Positions 26,726 to 35,652 of a DNA stretch of 64,000 nucleotides are shown here, piece after piece. The stretch comes from Streptomyces sp. NBC_00461 (GTDB taxonomy: Bacteria; Actinomycetota; Actinomycetes; Streptomycetales; Streptomycetaceae). Both the position numbers and the translations under genes were made by a program. The DNA is taken from contig NZ_CP107902.1 in the NCBI RefSeq assembly GCF_036013935.1, positions 2,079,001-2,143,000 of the forward strand. The letters run 5' to 3'. Each line of letters begins with the position of its first letter. Position 1 is the first letter of the stretch. The notes beneath the pieces are model-generated. The model saw only the letters and a list, made by a program, of their open reading frames with translations. It had not been told where the DNA came from and made no database searches.

Positions 26726-27264
26726 GCGAAACCTCCCAGGCACTTGCGCAGCTGGGTGAGTCCATCGCGCATACGGGTCTTGACCGTGCCCAGCGGCAGC
26801 GAGAGCCGCTCGGCCACTTCACGGTACGTGTAGCCGTCGTAGTAGGCGAGGGTGACGGACTGGCGCTGCAGGGTGGTGAGGCGGTCCAGGCAGCGGCGGA
26901 CCCACTCGCGTTCGAGGCCCGCCTCGACCTCCTCGGTCACCTGGTCGAAGGCGGGGTTGTGGGACCGGCGGGCCTCGCGCTGCTCGCGTTCGCCGGCCGC
27001 GCGGGCGCTGCGCACCCGGTCGACGGCGCGGCGGTGGGCGAGGGTGAGGATCCAGGACAGGGCGCTGCCGCGTCCGGGGTCGAACCGCGCGGCGGACCGC
27101 CAGAGTTCGAGCAGCACCTCCTGGGCCACCTCCTCCGACTGCGCGGGATCCCGCACGACACGTCGGACCAGTCCGAACACCGGACCGGACACCATGCCGT
27201 ACAGCACCTCGAATGCCTTCTGGTCCCCGCCTGCCACGAGTACCAGAAGCTCGTCCGCCTCCAC
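26722..27264 (-). CDS. sigK: ECF RNA polymerase sigma factor SigK
   Basis: A 180-residue group 4 sigma factor. Region 2 (about 20-90) includes RFDPGRGSALSWILTLAHRR and region 4 (about 120-175) includes YDGYTYREVAERLSLPLGTVKTRM. GTG 27262-27264 has GAGGGGGAACGA before it; the ATG at 27330 lacks a ribosome site and would sit inside the -10 region. It overlaps rskA, its likely antagonist. A SigK-type promoter (27314-27340) implies autoregulation, and a matching one drives the divergent DUF4331 gene. Confidence 0.92.
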   Translation of the reverse strand: MEADELLVLVAGGDQKAFEVLYGMVSGPVFGLVRRVVRDPAQSEEVAQEVLLELWRSAARFDPGRGSALSWILTLAHRRAVDRVRSARAAGEREQREARRSHNPAFDQVTEEVEAGLEREWVRRCLDRLTTLQRQSVTLAYYDGYTYREVAERLSLPLGTVKTRMRDGLTQLRKCLGGFA

Positions 27265-27313
27265 TCGTTCCCCCTCTCTCCGGCCGCATGGGCCCCGTCC
27301 CGTCACACCAGGC

Positions 27314-27340
27314 ATTCGCAACGAACGCACCTCCGGATGG
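27314..27340 (-). promoter_or_regulatory. SigK-type promoter of sigK-rskA
   Basis: On the minus strand CCATCC (27340-27335) and GCGAAT (27319-27314) are separated by 15 nt, leaving a leader of about 40 nt before the sigK GTG. I recall CCATCC / CCGAAT as the mycobacterial SigK consensus. A matching pair with the same spacing lies at 27465-27491. Confidence 0.55.
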
Positions 27341-27464
27341 GGTTACGGATCGCCGTGCCCAAAACGCGGGTCCGCGCTCCATGAATCCACGCTCGTCGAC
27401 ACAAGATTCCCGGCTCGTCTGAAACAAGATTCCAAGTTCGCCGTAAGAACGTTTGGGATTCGAC

Positions 27465-27491
27465 CAATCCGCCCTGCCGACCGCTCCGAAT
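27465..27491 (+). promoter_or_regulatory. SigK-type promoter of DUF4331 operon
   Basis: CAATCC (27465-27470) and CCGAAT (27486-27491) are separated by 15 nt, about 40 nt before the DUF4331 start. The spacing equals that of the divergent sigK promoter. A 10-bp direct repeat, ACAAGATTCC, occurs upstream at 27401 and 27424 and may bind a further regulator. Confidence 0.55.
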
Positions 27492-27530
27492 CAGCGTTCG
27501 TCAGGCAAGTTGGGACTGAGGACGGACGGC

Positions 27531-29069
27531 ATGACACCTATCTCCAGGAGCGGTGCGGGACGCAGGAGCATCGCGACCCTGATAGCCGGCGCGCTGGCCG
27601 CCGGGGGGCTCGCAGCCGCCGGCGTGGCCACGCTGGAACCGGGGGCGGCCTCCGCCTCCAGCCACCGGGAGGCCCCGCTGATCTCGGGGCAGCCCCAGTA
27701 CGACAACACGGACGTGTACGCGTTCGTCAGCCCGGACAAGCCGGACACGACGACGATCATCGCCAACTGGATCCCCTTCGAGGACCCGGCGGGCGGCCCG
27801 AACTTCTTCACGTTCGCGGACGACGCGCAGTACGACATCCACATCGACAACAACGGTGACGCGCAGGGCGAGTTGCTGCTGCGCTACACGTTCAAGACGC
27901 ACACGAAGAACAAGAACACGTTCCTCTACAACACGGGCGCGGTCACCAGCCTGAACGACCCCGACCTGAACGTCACGCAGACGTACGACATCGACCTGGT
28001 CAAGCTGCACAACCAGAAGGTGATGTCGAAGACGAAGCTCGCCGACAACGTGCCGGTGGCGCCGTCGAACGTCGGCAAGGCGTCGATGCCGGACTACAAC
28101 ACCCTGCGCAAGCAGGCGGTCTACAAGCTCGCGAACGGCGCGCAGACGTTCGCCGGGCAGGCGGACGACCCGTTCTTCCTGGACCTGCGCGTCTTCGACC
28201 TGCTGTACGGCGGCAACCTCTCCGAGGTCGGCCGGGACACCCTCAAGGGCTACAACGTCAACTCGATCGCCCTGCAGGTCCCGACGGACATGATCACGGA
28301 GTCGAAGCACCAGCCGGTCGTCGGCGTCTGGTCGACGACGCAGCGCAGGAACGCACAGGGCTACTACGAGCAGGTCTCCCGCCTGGGCAACCCGCTGGTC
28401 AACGAGGTTGTCAACCCGCTGAAGGACAAGGACAAGTTCAACGCGTCCTCGCCGTGGTACGACGCCCAGTTCCTGAAGAACGTGACCAACCCGGAGCTGC
28501 CCAAGCTCATCGAGGGGATCTACAAGATCAAGGCGCCCGCCGAGCCGCGCAACGACCTCGTCGACGTCTTCCTGAAGGGCGTCAAGGGCCTCAACCAGCC
28601 GCCGAACGTGCGCCCGGCGGAGGAGCTGCGCCTGAACACCTCGATCAAGCCGACCGCCTACCCGAAGCGGCTGGGCGTGCTCGACGGTGACAACGCGGGC
28701 TTCCCGAACGGCCGTCGCCTCACCGACGACGTGATCGACGAGGCGCTGCAGGTCGTCGAGGGTGAACTGGTCGGCTCCAAGAACGACTTGGGCGACGCGG
28801 TCGACAAGAACGACAAGAACTTCGGCCACTCCTTCCCGTACCTGGCCAACCCGACGGCCGGTTCGCGCGGTGCCACCGCCAAGGGTGTCACCAGCGGCAA
28901 CGACGTCCGCAACCAGCTGGGCGACGCGCTGCAGCCGGCCGGTTCCTCCTCCGGCGGTATGACCGACACGAGTCTGATCGCCGCCTCCGCGGGAGCCGGC
29001 GCCGCCGGGATCGCGCTGATCGGCGCGGCCCTGATGTGGTGGCGCCGGATGCGGAGCCGGGCCTACTAG
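27531..29069 (+). CDS. DUF4331 secreted/membrane-anchored protein
   Basis: A 512-residue DUF4331-family protein. A signal sequence (about 1-43, ending ASASSHREAP) precedes a large extracytoplasmic domain with the family opening SSHREAPLISGQPQYDNTDVYAF. A Gly-rich spacer and a C-terminal helix with a basic stop (LIAASAGAGAAGIALIGAAL, then WWRRMRSRAY) anchor it. The strictly conserved N-terminal SHREAP histidine and acidic residues suggest metal binding, but no activity is established. ATG 27531 follows GAGG. It starts a unit with the TPR and NicO genes and is divergent from sigK. Confidence 0.9.
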   Translation: MTPISRSGAGRRSIATLIAGALAAGGLAAAGVATLEPGAASASSHREAPLISGQPQYDNTDVYAFVSPDKPDTTTIIANWIPFEDPAGGPNFFTFADDAQYDIHIDNNGDAQGELLLRYTFKTHTKNKNTFLYNTGAVTSLNDPDLNVTQTYDIDLVKLHNQKVMSKTKLADNVPVAPSNVGKASMPDYNTLRKQAVYKLANGAQTFAGQADDPFFLDLRVFDLLYGGNLSEVGRDTLKGYNVNSIALQVPTDMITESKHQPVVGVWSTTQRRNAQGYYEQVSRLGNPLVNEVVNPLKDKDKFNASSPWYDAQFLKNVTNPELPKLIEGIYKIKAPAEPRNDLVDVFLKGVKGLNQPPNVRPAEELRLNTSIKPTAYPKRLGVLDGDNAGFPNGRRLTDDVIDEALQVVEGELVGSKNDLGDAVDKNDKNFGHSFPYLANPTAGSRGATAKGVTSGNDVRNQLGDALQPAGSSSGGMTDTSLIAASAGAGAAGIALIGAALMWWRRMRSRAY

Positions 29070-29228
29070 GCCCTTTCCCGCGGGCCGGGCGTCGCTCCTG
29101 AACAGCGCCGCCCGGGCCGCCCCACCGACTGGCGCGGCCCGCTCGTACCCATCCCCCACGGCCGGGCCGCGCCGCACACCCCCACACCCCGCATCTTCCT
29201 TTCACAGCACGCCGATTGAGGAGAGGGC

Positions 29229-31217
29229 ATGGCCCCGCGTACGAACGGCACCGAGCCGGAGAAGGAGAACGGCCCCGCGCCGCTCACCGCACCGGACCCC
29301 GAGGTCGCACCGGCCGCCGAGCGGTCCCGGACCGAGCCCGGCACCCCGGCCTCCGAGCCAGAGCCCTCCACCACGACGGCCGACGCCCCCGAGCACACCC
29401 CGACCACCCAGGCACCCACCACCAGCCCACACCCCGACCGGACCGCACGGCCCGCCACGGACCACACCGTCGCCGCCCGGCGCACCCCGGCCGACGTCCG
29501 GGAGAACGACTCCGCTGAGGGCCCCCGCACCGGGCCGTCGGCCGGCAGCCCGGAAGACGGCCCTGTGGAGGGGCCTCGCACCGACCGGACCGCACGGCCC
29601 GCACGGCCCGTCACGGACGCGGTGGCCAGGTCGACGGCCTCCGAGGCCGTGCCCCTCGCGGCGGCCCCGGGCGCCCCGGCAGGCAGCCCCACGCAGGTGC
29701 CCGATGCGCAGTCGCGTGGGCAGGTCGCGGAACACGCCGTCGAGGCGGTGTCCCGTGCGGCGGGCGCCGAGGGTGGGGCGGAGGAGAAGCCGTCACGCCC
29801 CGGCGACCCCGCGCAGGCCGAAACCGACCGGTCGGCCCGGCAGCGGGTCGACGCCGTTCGCCGGGTGGGCGAAGCCGGACGGCGGATGCGGGCGCTTCAA
29901 CTCGGCGGCACAGCCGTGCTGTTGGCCGTCGCGCTCACCGCGGGGTCGATCGCCTACGGGGCCATCCGGGACAACGGCGGCACGACGGTCGCCGCATCCG
30001 CCGCCGGTGCCGTGTCGCCGGCTCTGCTCTCCAGCGGCAGCCTCGACGCGAGCATCGCCGCTCTTCAGGCCCAACTCCGGTCGCAGCCCAAGGACTTCGG
30101 CAGCTGGGCGACCCTCGGTCTGGCGTATGTGGAGCAGGCCCGCACCAAGGGCGACCCCTCCCGCTACCCGCAGGCCCAGAAGGCCCTGAAGCGCTCCCTC
30201 GACCTGAGGCCCGGCAACGAGCAGGCCCTCACCGGCCAAGCCGCCCTCGCCGCGGCCCGGCACGACTTCAAGGACGCCCTCAAGTACGCCGACCAGGTCC
30301 TGAAGGAGAACCCCTACAGCCAGAACGCCCTCTCCTCCCGCATCGACGCCCTCGTCGAACTCGGCCGCTACGCCGACGCGTCGAAGGCCGCCGACACCGC
30401 CGACTCCCGCCGCCCGGGCGTCCCGGTCTTCACCCGGTACGCGTACGTCCACGAACTGCGCGGGGACGTGAAGACGGCCCGGCGGGTTCTGGAGCAGGCC
30501 CTCGCCACCTCCACCACCCGCGGAGACATCTCCTACGTGGCCGCCCAGCTCGGCCAACTCGCCTGGAACCAGGGCGACTACAAGAGCGCGCTGACCTACT
30601 ACGCCCGCGCCCTCGCCGCCGACGAGAACTACCTCCCGGCCCTGGAGGGCCGCGCCCGCGCGCAGTACGCGAGCGGGGACAGGGCGGCCGCGATCAAGGG
30701 CATGGCGCAGGTCGTCGCCCGCTACCCGCTGCCGCAGCCACTCGTCGAGCTGGGTGAGATGTACGAGGAGCGCGGCGCCGAGGGCGACAAGGAGAAGGCC
30801 CGCGACCAGTACGCCCTGGTCGACGCCTGGATCGCCCTGGCCCGCGCCAACGGCGTCAACGCCGACCTCGACACCGCGCTCGCCGCGGCCGACCACGGGA
30901 ACAAGGCCTCCGCCCTGCGCGCCGCCCGCGCCGAGTGGGCCCGCCGCCACACCGTGCACACCGCGGACGCCCTGGCCTGGGCCCTGCACGTCAACGGCCG
31001 GGACGCGGAAGCCCTCCCGTACGCCCGCGAGGCGACGGCCACCGGCTACCGCAACGCCTCGTTCCTCTACCACCGCGGCGTGATCGAGCGCGCCACCGGC
31101 CACGCGAAGGACGCCCGCGCCTCGCTGCAGGCGGCACTCACGCTGAACCCCGGCTTCTCACCACTGGGCGCCGGCGAGGCCCGCAAGGCGCTCAAGGACC
31201 TGGAGGCGGCGAAGTGA
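29229..31217 (+). CDS. TPR-repeat membrane protein
   Basis: A 662-residue protein. The first roughly 200 residues are Pro/Thr/Glu-rich and disordered, one membrane helix follows (about 222-245), and the rest is a TPR array (about 265-655; for example FGSWATLGLAYVEQA and NEQALTGQAALAAARHDFKD) lying outside the membrane. TPR superhelices hold protein complexes together. GAGGAGAGGGC precedes ATG 29229. It overlaps the NicO gene by 4 nt (GTGA), so it is probably a scaffold acting with the transporter and the DUF4331 protein. Confidence 0.88.
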   Translation: MAPRTNGTEPEKENGPAPLTAPDPEVAPAAERSRTEPGTPASEPEPSTTTADAPEHTPTTQAPTTSPHPDRTARPATDHTVAARRTPADVRENDSAEGPRTGPSAGSPEDGPVEGPRTDRTARPARPVTDAVARSTASEAVPLAAAPGAPAGSPTQVPDAQSRGQVAEHAVEAVSRAAGAEGGAEEKPSRPGDPAQAETDRSARQRVDAVRRVGEAGRRMRALQLGGTAVLLAVALTAGSIAYGAIRDNGGTTVAASAAGAVSPALLSSGSLDASIAALQAQLRSQPKDFGSWATLGLAYVEQARTKGDPSRYPQAQKALKRSLDLRPGNEQALTGQAALAAARHDFKDALKYADQVLKENPYSQNALSSRIDALVELGRYADASKAADTADSRRPGVPVFTRYAYVHELRGDVKTARRVLEQALATSTTRGDISYVAAQLGQLAWNQGDYKSALTYYARALAADENYLPALEGRARAQYASGDRAAAIKGMAQVVARYPLPQPLVELGEMYEERGAEGDKEKARDQYALVDAWIALARANGVNADLDTALAAADHGNKASALRAARAEWARRHTVHTADALAWALHVNGRDAEALPYAREATATGYRNASFLYHRGVIERATGHAKDARASLQAALTLNPGFSPLGAGEARKALKDLEAAK

Positions 31218-32938
31218 AAGCCCGTCGGTTGCTCGCCTCCACAGGGGCCGTCCTCACGGCGGCCTGCGCGCTCGCGCTGTTCCCTTCCACCAGCGCGAGC
31301 GCGCACCCCCTGGGCAACTTCACCGTCAACCGGTACGACGGCCTCGTCGCCGCCCCCGGCACACTGCGCGTCGACCACGTCGAGGACCTCGCCGAGATCC
31401 CGGCCACCCAGGCCAGGCCCGACATCAAGCGGCTCGGCATGAGCGAGTGGGCGCGGCAGCGGTGCGCGAAGGCGGCGGACGGCAGCAAGGTCACCGTCGA
31501 CGGACGGGCCACGGCCCTGACCGTCGGCAGCAGCCAGGCGCACCTACGGCCCGGGCAGGCGGGGCTGAACACGCTCCGGGTGGAGTGCGGGCTGACCGCG
31601 CCGCTCCCGAAGGGCGACACCGTGCACCTCGGCTTCCACAGCGCGGGCGCCTCCTCCGGGCCCGGCTGGCGGGAGATCACCGCGCGCGGCGACCGTATGA
31701 CGCTCACCGCGACGGACGTACCGAAGACCTCGGTCTCACACGAACTCACCAGCTATCCCAAGGAGTTGCTCTCCTCCCCCGCCGACACCTCGGCCGCGTC
31801 CCTGCGCGTGCGCGCCGGCGGACCGGCCCTGGTCGAGAAACGGCAGGACGCCCCGGCGGCCTCCGTGCTGCCGCGCGGCGCCGACCGCTGGACCCGCGCC
31901 CTGGACTCCCTGGTCGCCCGCCACGACCTCACCCTCGGCTTCGCGACGCTCGCGCTGCTCGTCGCGATCGTCCTGGGCGCGATGCACGCGCTCGCGCCGG
32001 GCCACGGCAAGACCCTGATGGCCGCGACGGCAGCCGCCCGCGGCGGCCGCGCGCGCCTCAAGGACGTCATGCCGCTGGCCGCCTCGGTGACGGTCACCCA
32101 CACCCTGGGCGTGGTCGCCCTCGGCCTCCTGGTCACGGCCGGCTCGGCGGCGGCGCCCTCTGTGATCGCCTGGCTGGGCATCGCGAGCGGCGTCATGGTG
32201 GCCTGCGCGGGCGCGACCCTCGTACGCCGGGTCTGGCGCAACCGCACCCCCGGGCACCCCCACGGCCACGAGCCCGGACACGGGCATACACACGACCACG
32301 ACCATCCGCATCCACATGCACATCCGCATCCGCATCCGGACGGCCCCGGCGGGCACACCCACACGCACGGGACGGACGGGCCCGACGGGACCGAGAAGCG
32401 CGAGCTGGTCCTGGTCGCCGCCCACACCGAGACTGCCTCGGCGACCACCGAGGCCCACTCACACCAGCACGCGTCCACCCACCCGCACGATCACGACCAC
32501 GCTCATGCACACGACCACAACCACGACCACAGCCACTCCTCCCACACCGTCGAGCACACCCACGGCGGCTTCACCCACACCCACTCCACCGCCCCGACCC
32601 TCCGCGGCACGATCCTGCTCGGCTTCGCGGGCGGTCTCGTGCCCAGCCCCTCCGCGGTCGTCGTGCTCGTCGGAGCGTCGGCGCTGGGGAAGGCCTGGTT
32701 CGGGCTGCTGCTCGTCGTCGCGTACGGCGCCGGGCTCGCCCTCACCCTCACCGCGGCCGGGTTCGCCGTCGTCAAGCTGGGTACGGGAATGAACCGTGTG
32801 CTGGACAGGCGCCCCCGCTGGACCACCCACCCGATGGCGACCCTCGTACGCAGGACCGCCCCGCTCGCGTCCGCGTTCCTCGTCGTCGCCCTCGGTGTCG
32901 GACTGGTGCTCAAGGGGGCGGCATCCGTACTCGGCTGA
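31214..32938 (+). CDS. NicO-family nickel/cobalt transporter with His-rich loop
   Basis: A 574-residue membrane protein. A signal peptide and an extracytoplasmic domain (about 35-230, opening ASAHPLGNFTVNRYDGL) precede the NicO/RcnA membrane module (about 240-574). The metal signature HALAPGHGKTLMAAT lies in the first NicO helix pair. A cytoplasmic loop (about 345-457) holds 35 histidines, many as HxH. GTG 31214 overlaps the TPR stop by 4 nt. The family moves Ni2+ or Co2+; whether this one imports or exports is not decided by sequence. Confidence 0.88.
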   Translation: MKARRLLASTGAVLTAACALALFPSTSASAHPLGNFTVNRYDGLVAAPGTLRVDHVEDLAEIPATQARPDIKRLGMSEWARQRCAKAADGSKVTVDGRATALTVGSSQAHLRPGQAGLNTLRVECGLTAPLPKGDTVHLGFHSAGASSGPGWREITARGDRMTLTATDVPKTSVSHELTSYPKELLSSPADTSAASLRVRAGGPALVEKRQDAPAASVLPRGADRWTRALDSLVARHDLTLGFATLALLVAIVLGAMHALAPGHGKTLMAATAAARGGRARLKDVMPLAASVTVTHTLGVVALGLLVTAGSAAAPSVIAWLGIASGVMVACAGATLVRRVWRNRTPGHPHGHEPGHGHTHDHDHPHPHAHPHPHPDGPGGHTHTHGTDGPDGTEKRELVLVAAHTETASATTEAHSHQHASTHPHDHDHAHAHDHNHDHSHSSHTVEHTHGGFTHTHSTAPTLRGTILLGFAGGLVPSPSAVVVLVGASALGKAWFGLLLVVAYGAGLALTLTAAGFAVVKLGTGMNRVLDRRPRWTTHPMATLVRRTAPLASAFLVVALGVGLVLKGAASVLG

Positions 32939-33001
32939 GCTACGTTTGTGGAGAAATCACGCGCAGTGGAGAAAACACGCGGATGCGAATGGGGGACGCC
33001 C

Positions 33002-34609
33002 GTGTCCGAAGAACCGGGCAGTGAGCGTGTGGTCGCGGGCCGTTACCGTCTTCTGTCCCCTCTCGGTGAGGGCGGCATGGGGACGGTGTGGCGGGCCCGG
33101 GACGAGGTGCTGCACCGCGAGGTCGCCGTGAAGGAGGTACGCGCGCCCGCCGGGCTGCCGGCCTCGGACGTGGAGCGGATGTACGCCCGTCTGGAGCGTG
33201 AGGCGTGGGCGGCGGCGCGGGTCGCCGACCGCAACGTCGTGACGGTGTACGACGTGGCCACCGAGGACGGCCGGCCCTGGATCGTCATGGAGTTGGTGCG
33301 CGGTATCTCGCTCGCCGAACTCCTCGACGCCGAGGGCCCGTTGCCGCCGCAGCGGGCCGCGCACATCGGTGCCGAGGTGCTGTCGGCGCTGCGGGCGGCG
33401 CACGAGGCCGGAGTGCTGCACCGGGACGTGAAACCGGCCAATGTGCTGCTGTCGAGCGACGGTCGGGTGGTGCTCACCGACTTCGGCATCGCCATGGTGG
33501 AGGGCAGCTCGGCGCTGACGATGACCGGCGAGGTCATCGGCTCGCCCGAGTTCCTCGCACCGGAGCGGGCGCTGGGCCGCACACCGGGTCCGGAGTCCGA
33601 TCTGTGGTCGCTCGGCGTGCTGCTGTACGCGGCGGTGGAGGGCAACTCCCCCTTCCGCCAGGCCACTCCGCTCAACACCCTGCGCGCGATCGTCGACGAC
33701 GAGCTGCCGCCACCACTGCGGGCGGGGCCGCTCGCGCCCGTCATCGAGGGGCTGCTGCGCAAGGATCCGGCCGAGCGGCTGACGGCCGACCGGGCCCAGC
33801 AGGACCTGCGGATCATCGGGGCAGGAGGCACACCCCGCACGGAGGTACTGCCGACCGCGCCGTACGCGCCGACGATCGCCGAATACCCGGGGCGCGGGAC
33901 GCCGGCCCCGCCGCCGCCGTACGCGTCCGCACCGACCGGGCCCGTGCCGGCGCCCGGGACGACGGCCACGACCGCGCCGCCGGAGCGCAACCGCAGGGCC
34001 GCCGTCGTCCTGGTCGTCGGCGTGCTCGCCCTCGCGCTGGCGCTGGGAGGACTGACGTACGCGCTGCTGAACCGGGACAACGGCGACGGGAGCGACAACA
34101 ACGGCAGTAACACCCGCTCCGGGTCGGGGACTTCGCCGACCGCTGCCGAAAGCAAACCCGGCGGCGGGGCCGCGAGCCCCACGCCGAGCCCCAGCAGCAG
34201 TCGTACGAAGACGCCCCAGTCCGTGAAGGTGAGCCTCGCGGGCGCGAACACCGACTACTCGGGCACCTGTCCGCCCTCGAACTCCGAGGCTCCCACCTTC
34301 ACGGCCACGCTGACGGTCGGGCGGCTTCCGGCGACGGTGACGTACCGCTGGGTGACGGAGAACGGCTCGCTGTCCGGGAACTGGAAGACGGTCTCCTTCC
34401 CGGCCGACGGCGACAGGTCCCAGCAGGACAGGCAGTTCATCACCACACGCGACGACAGCGGGACCTTCCAGGACGTGATCAGCGTGGAGGTCCGCGATCC
34501 CGTGCACGCGACGTCCAACTCGGTGCCGTTCTCACTGTCCTGCGAGAAGGAGACCCCGACCGACGGGACCTCCTCCTCCCCTTCCACTTCCGAGTCGCCC
34601 TCCCAGTGA
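33002..34609 (+). CDS. Transmembrane Ser/Thr protein kinase (PknB-like)
   Basis: A 535-residue Hanks-type kinase. The cytoplasmic catalytic domain (about 12-275) has the Gly loop LGEGGMGTVW, the lysine in AVKEV, HRDVKPANVLL and DFGIAM. A Pro-rich juxtamembrane stretch, one helix (about 334-355) and an extracellular domain (about 400-510) without PASTA repeats follow. GTG 33002 has GGGGGA before it; GTG 32948 is a weaker alternative. It follows the NicO gene by 63 nt and may belong to that unit. It converges with the SGNH esterase gene, with only 4 nt between stops. Confidence 0.9.
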   Translation: MSEEPGSERVVAGRYRLLSPLGEGGMGTVWRARDEVLHREVAVKEVRAPAGLPASDVERMYARLEREAWAAARVADRNVVTVYDVATEDGRPWIVMELVRGISLAELLDAEGPLPPQRAAHIGAEVLSALRAAHEAGVLHRDVKPANVLLSSDGRVVLTDFGIAMVEGSSALTMTGEVIGSPEFLAPERALGRTPGPESDLWSLGVLLYAAVEGNSPFRQATPLNTLRAIVDDELPPPLRAGPLAPVIEGLLRKDPAERLTADRAQQDLRIIGAGGTPRTEVLPTAPYAPTIAEYPGRGTPAPPPPYASAPTGPVPAPGTTATTAPPERNRRAAVVLVVGVLALALALGGLTYALLNRDNGDGSDNNGSNTRSGSGTSPTAAESKPGGGAASPTPSPSSSRTKTPQSVKVSLAGANTDYSGTCPPSNSEAPTFTATLTVGRLPATVTYRWVTENGSLSGNWKTVSFPADGDRSQQDRQFITTRDDSGTFQDVISVEVRDPVHATSNSVPFSLSCEKETPTDGTSSSPSTSESPSQ

Positions 34610-34613
34610 CGGG

Positions 34614-35420
34614 TCAGGCCGCGCTGGTCATGACGGGCAGATAGCCGCCCGACTGGCCGGCCGCGGTCGGGTGGTAGGACTCGCCGATGTTGAGCAACTC
34701 GACGCTGTGCAGCCAGCTGCTGCCTGAGCAGATCTCGTGGCCGGTGAAGGTGGTGCGGACGTCACCGAAGGTGAAGCCGTGATCCGCGGCGACCTTGGCC
34801 GTGGCGGTGTCCAGATAGTCGGCCGCGTCGTTGATCGCCTTCCGCTTGGTCTCGGAGAGGCCGACGCAGGTGGCGCCGAGCTTGTAGAAGCGGGGGTAGC
34901 CGAGGACGACGACGTGGGCGTTCGGGGCCTTGGCGCTGATCGCCGAGTAGACGCTGTTCAGCTGTCCGGGGAGTGTCGAGTCGACGTAGGCCCTGGCGGT
35001 GTTGATCCGGGAGAGGCAGGCACTTTCGGACTGGAGCACACAGGTCGTCATGACGTCGGAGAAGCCGGCGTCGTTGCCGCCGATGGAAAGCGACACCAGT
35101 CCGGTGGAGGCGCTGAGCGGGCCGAGCTGTCCTGACAGAACATCACCCGTTCGGGCGCCCGAGCAGGCGGTGAAGTCGAACGTCGAGGGTGAATGGGCGG
35201 CGGCCCAGAGGTAGGGGTAGGCCTTCGTGCTGCGCTTGCAGTCGCCGCTGGAGCTGATGTAGCTGCCCGACCCGACCCCGGAGGAGTAGGAGTCGCCGAG
35301 GGCCACATAGCCGGTGGCTGCGGCCTGCCCGGATGCCTGCGCAGCCGTGGCCCCGGTGAGGGCCGTGCCGACGGCGAGGAGGATCGAGCTCACGAAAACG
35401 GCAATTCGGGAACGTCTCAT
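34614..35420 (-). CDS. Secreted SGNH-family esterase/lipase
   Basis: A 268-residue extracellular hydrolase. A signal peptide (about 1-30) precedes an SGNH domain with the Ser block GDSYSSG, the Asn block GGNDAGF and the C-terminal His block ESYHPTAAGQ. Six cysteines are spread as in Streptomyces single-domain SGNH esterases such as the S. scabies esterase, so three disulphides are likely. ATG 35418-35420 has AGGGAGG upstream. It resembles the S. coelicolor secreted lipase SCO1725 from memory. It hydrolyses short to medium acyl esters. Confidence 0.9.
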   Translation of the reverse strand: MRRSRIAVFVSSILLAVGTALTGATAAQASGQAAATGYVALGDSYSSGVGSGSYISSSGDCKRSTKAYPYLWAAAHSPSTFDFTACSGARTGDVLSGQLGPLSASTGLVSLSIGGNDAGFSDVMTTCVLQSESACLSRINTARAYVDSTLPGQLNSVYSAISAKAPNAHVVVLGYPRFYKLGATCVGLSETKRKAINDAADYLDTATAKVAADHGFTFGDVRTTFTGHEICSGSSWLHSVELLNIGESYHPTAAGQSGGYLPVMTSAA

Positions 35421-35652
35421 GGAACCTCCCTTTAGCAGGATCTCTGCCATAACCGTCGTACCAACTACGCGTGTTGATCGGAAGTGTCCATGTCAAGGCG
35501 GTTGAGTTCGTCCGACAGCCACCCCGTCCGGGCGAACACAGGTTTAAGAATCGACAAGGACAGGTACAGACCGCTTCCATGTCTTGACGGCCGCTCTCGC
35601 CCTGCGCGACATTGAAGTCCGGCATCCGGCGCGCTGGGGGGCAAAGTCGCCA

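Noticed and set aside
32250..32590. Repetitive CAC/CAT DNA that looks like a tandem repeat or CRISPR
   Set aside because: The spacing is irregular, there are no unique spacers, and it encodes the His-rich loop of the NicO transporter in frame.
34610..34613. Search for a terminator between the convergent kinase and esterase genes
   Set aside because: Only 4 nt separate the stops and no hairpin is visible; transcripts must overlap or end within the opposing gene.
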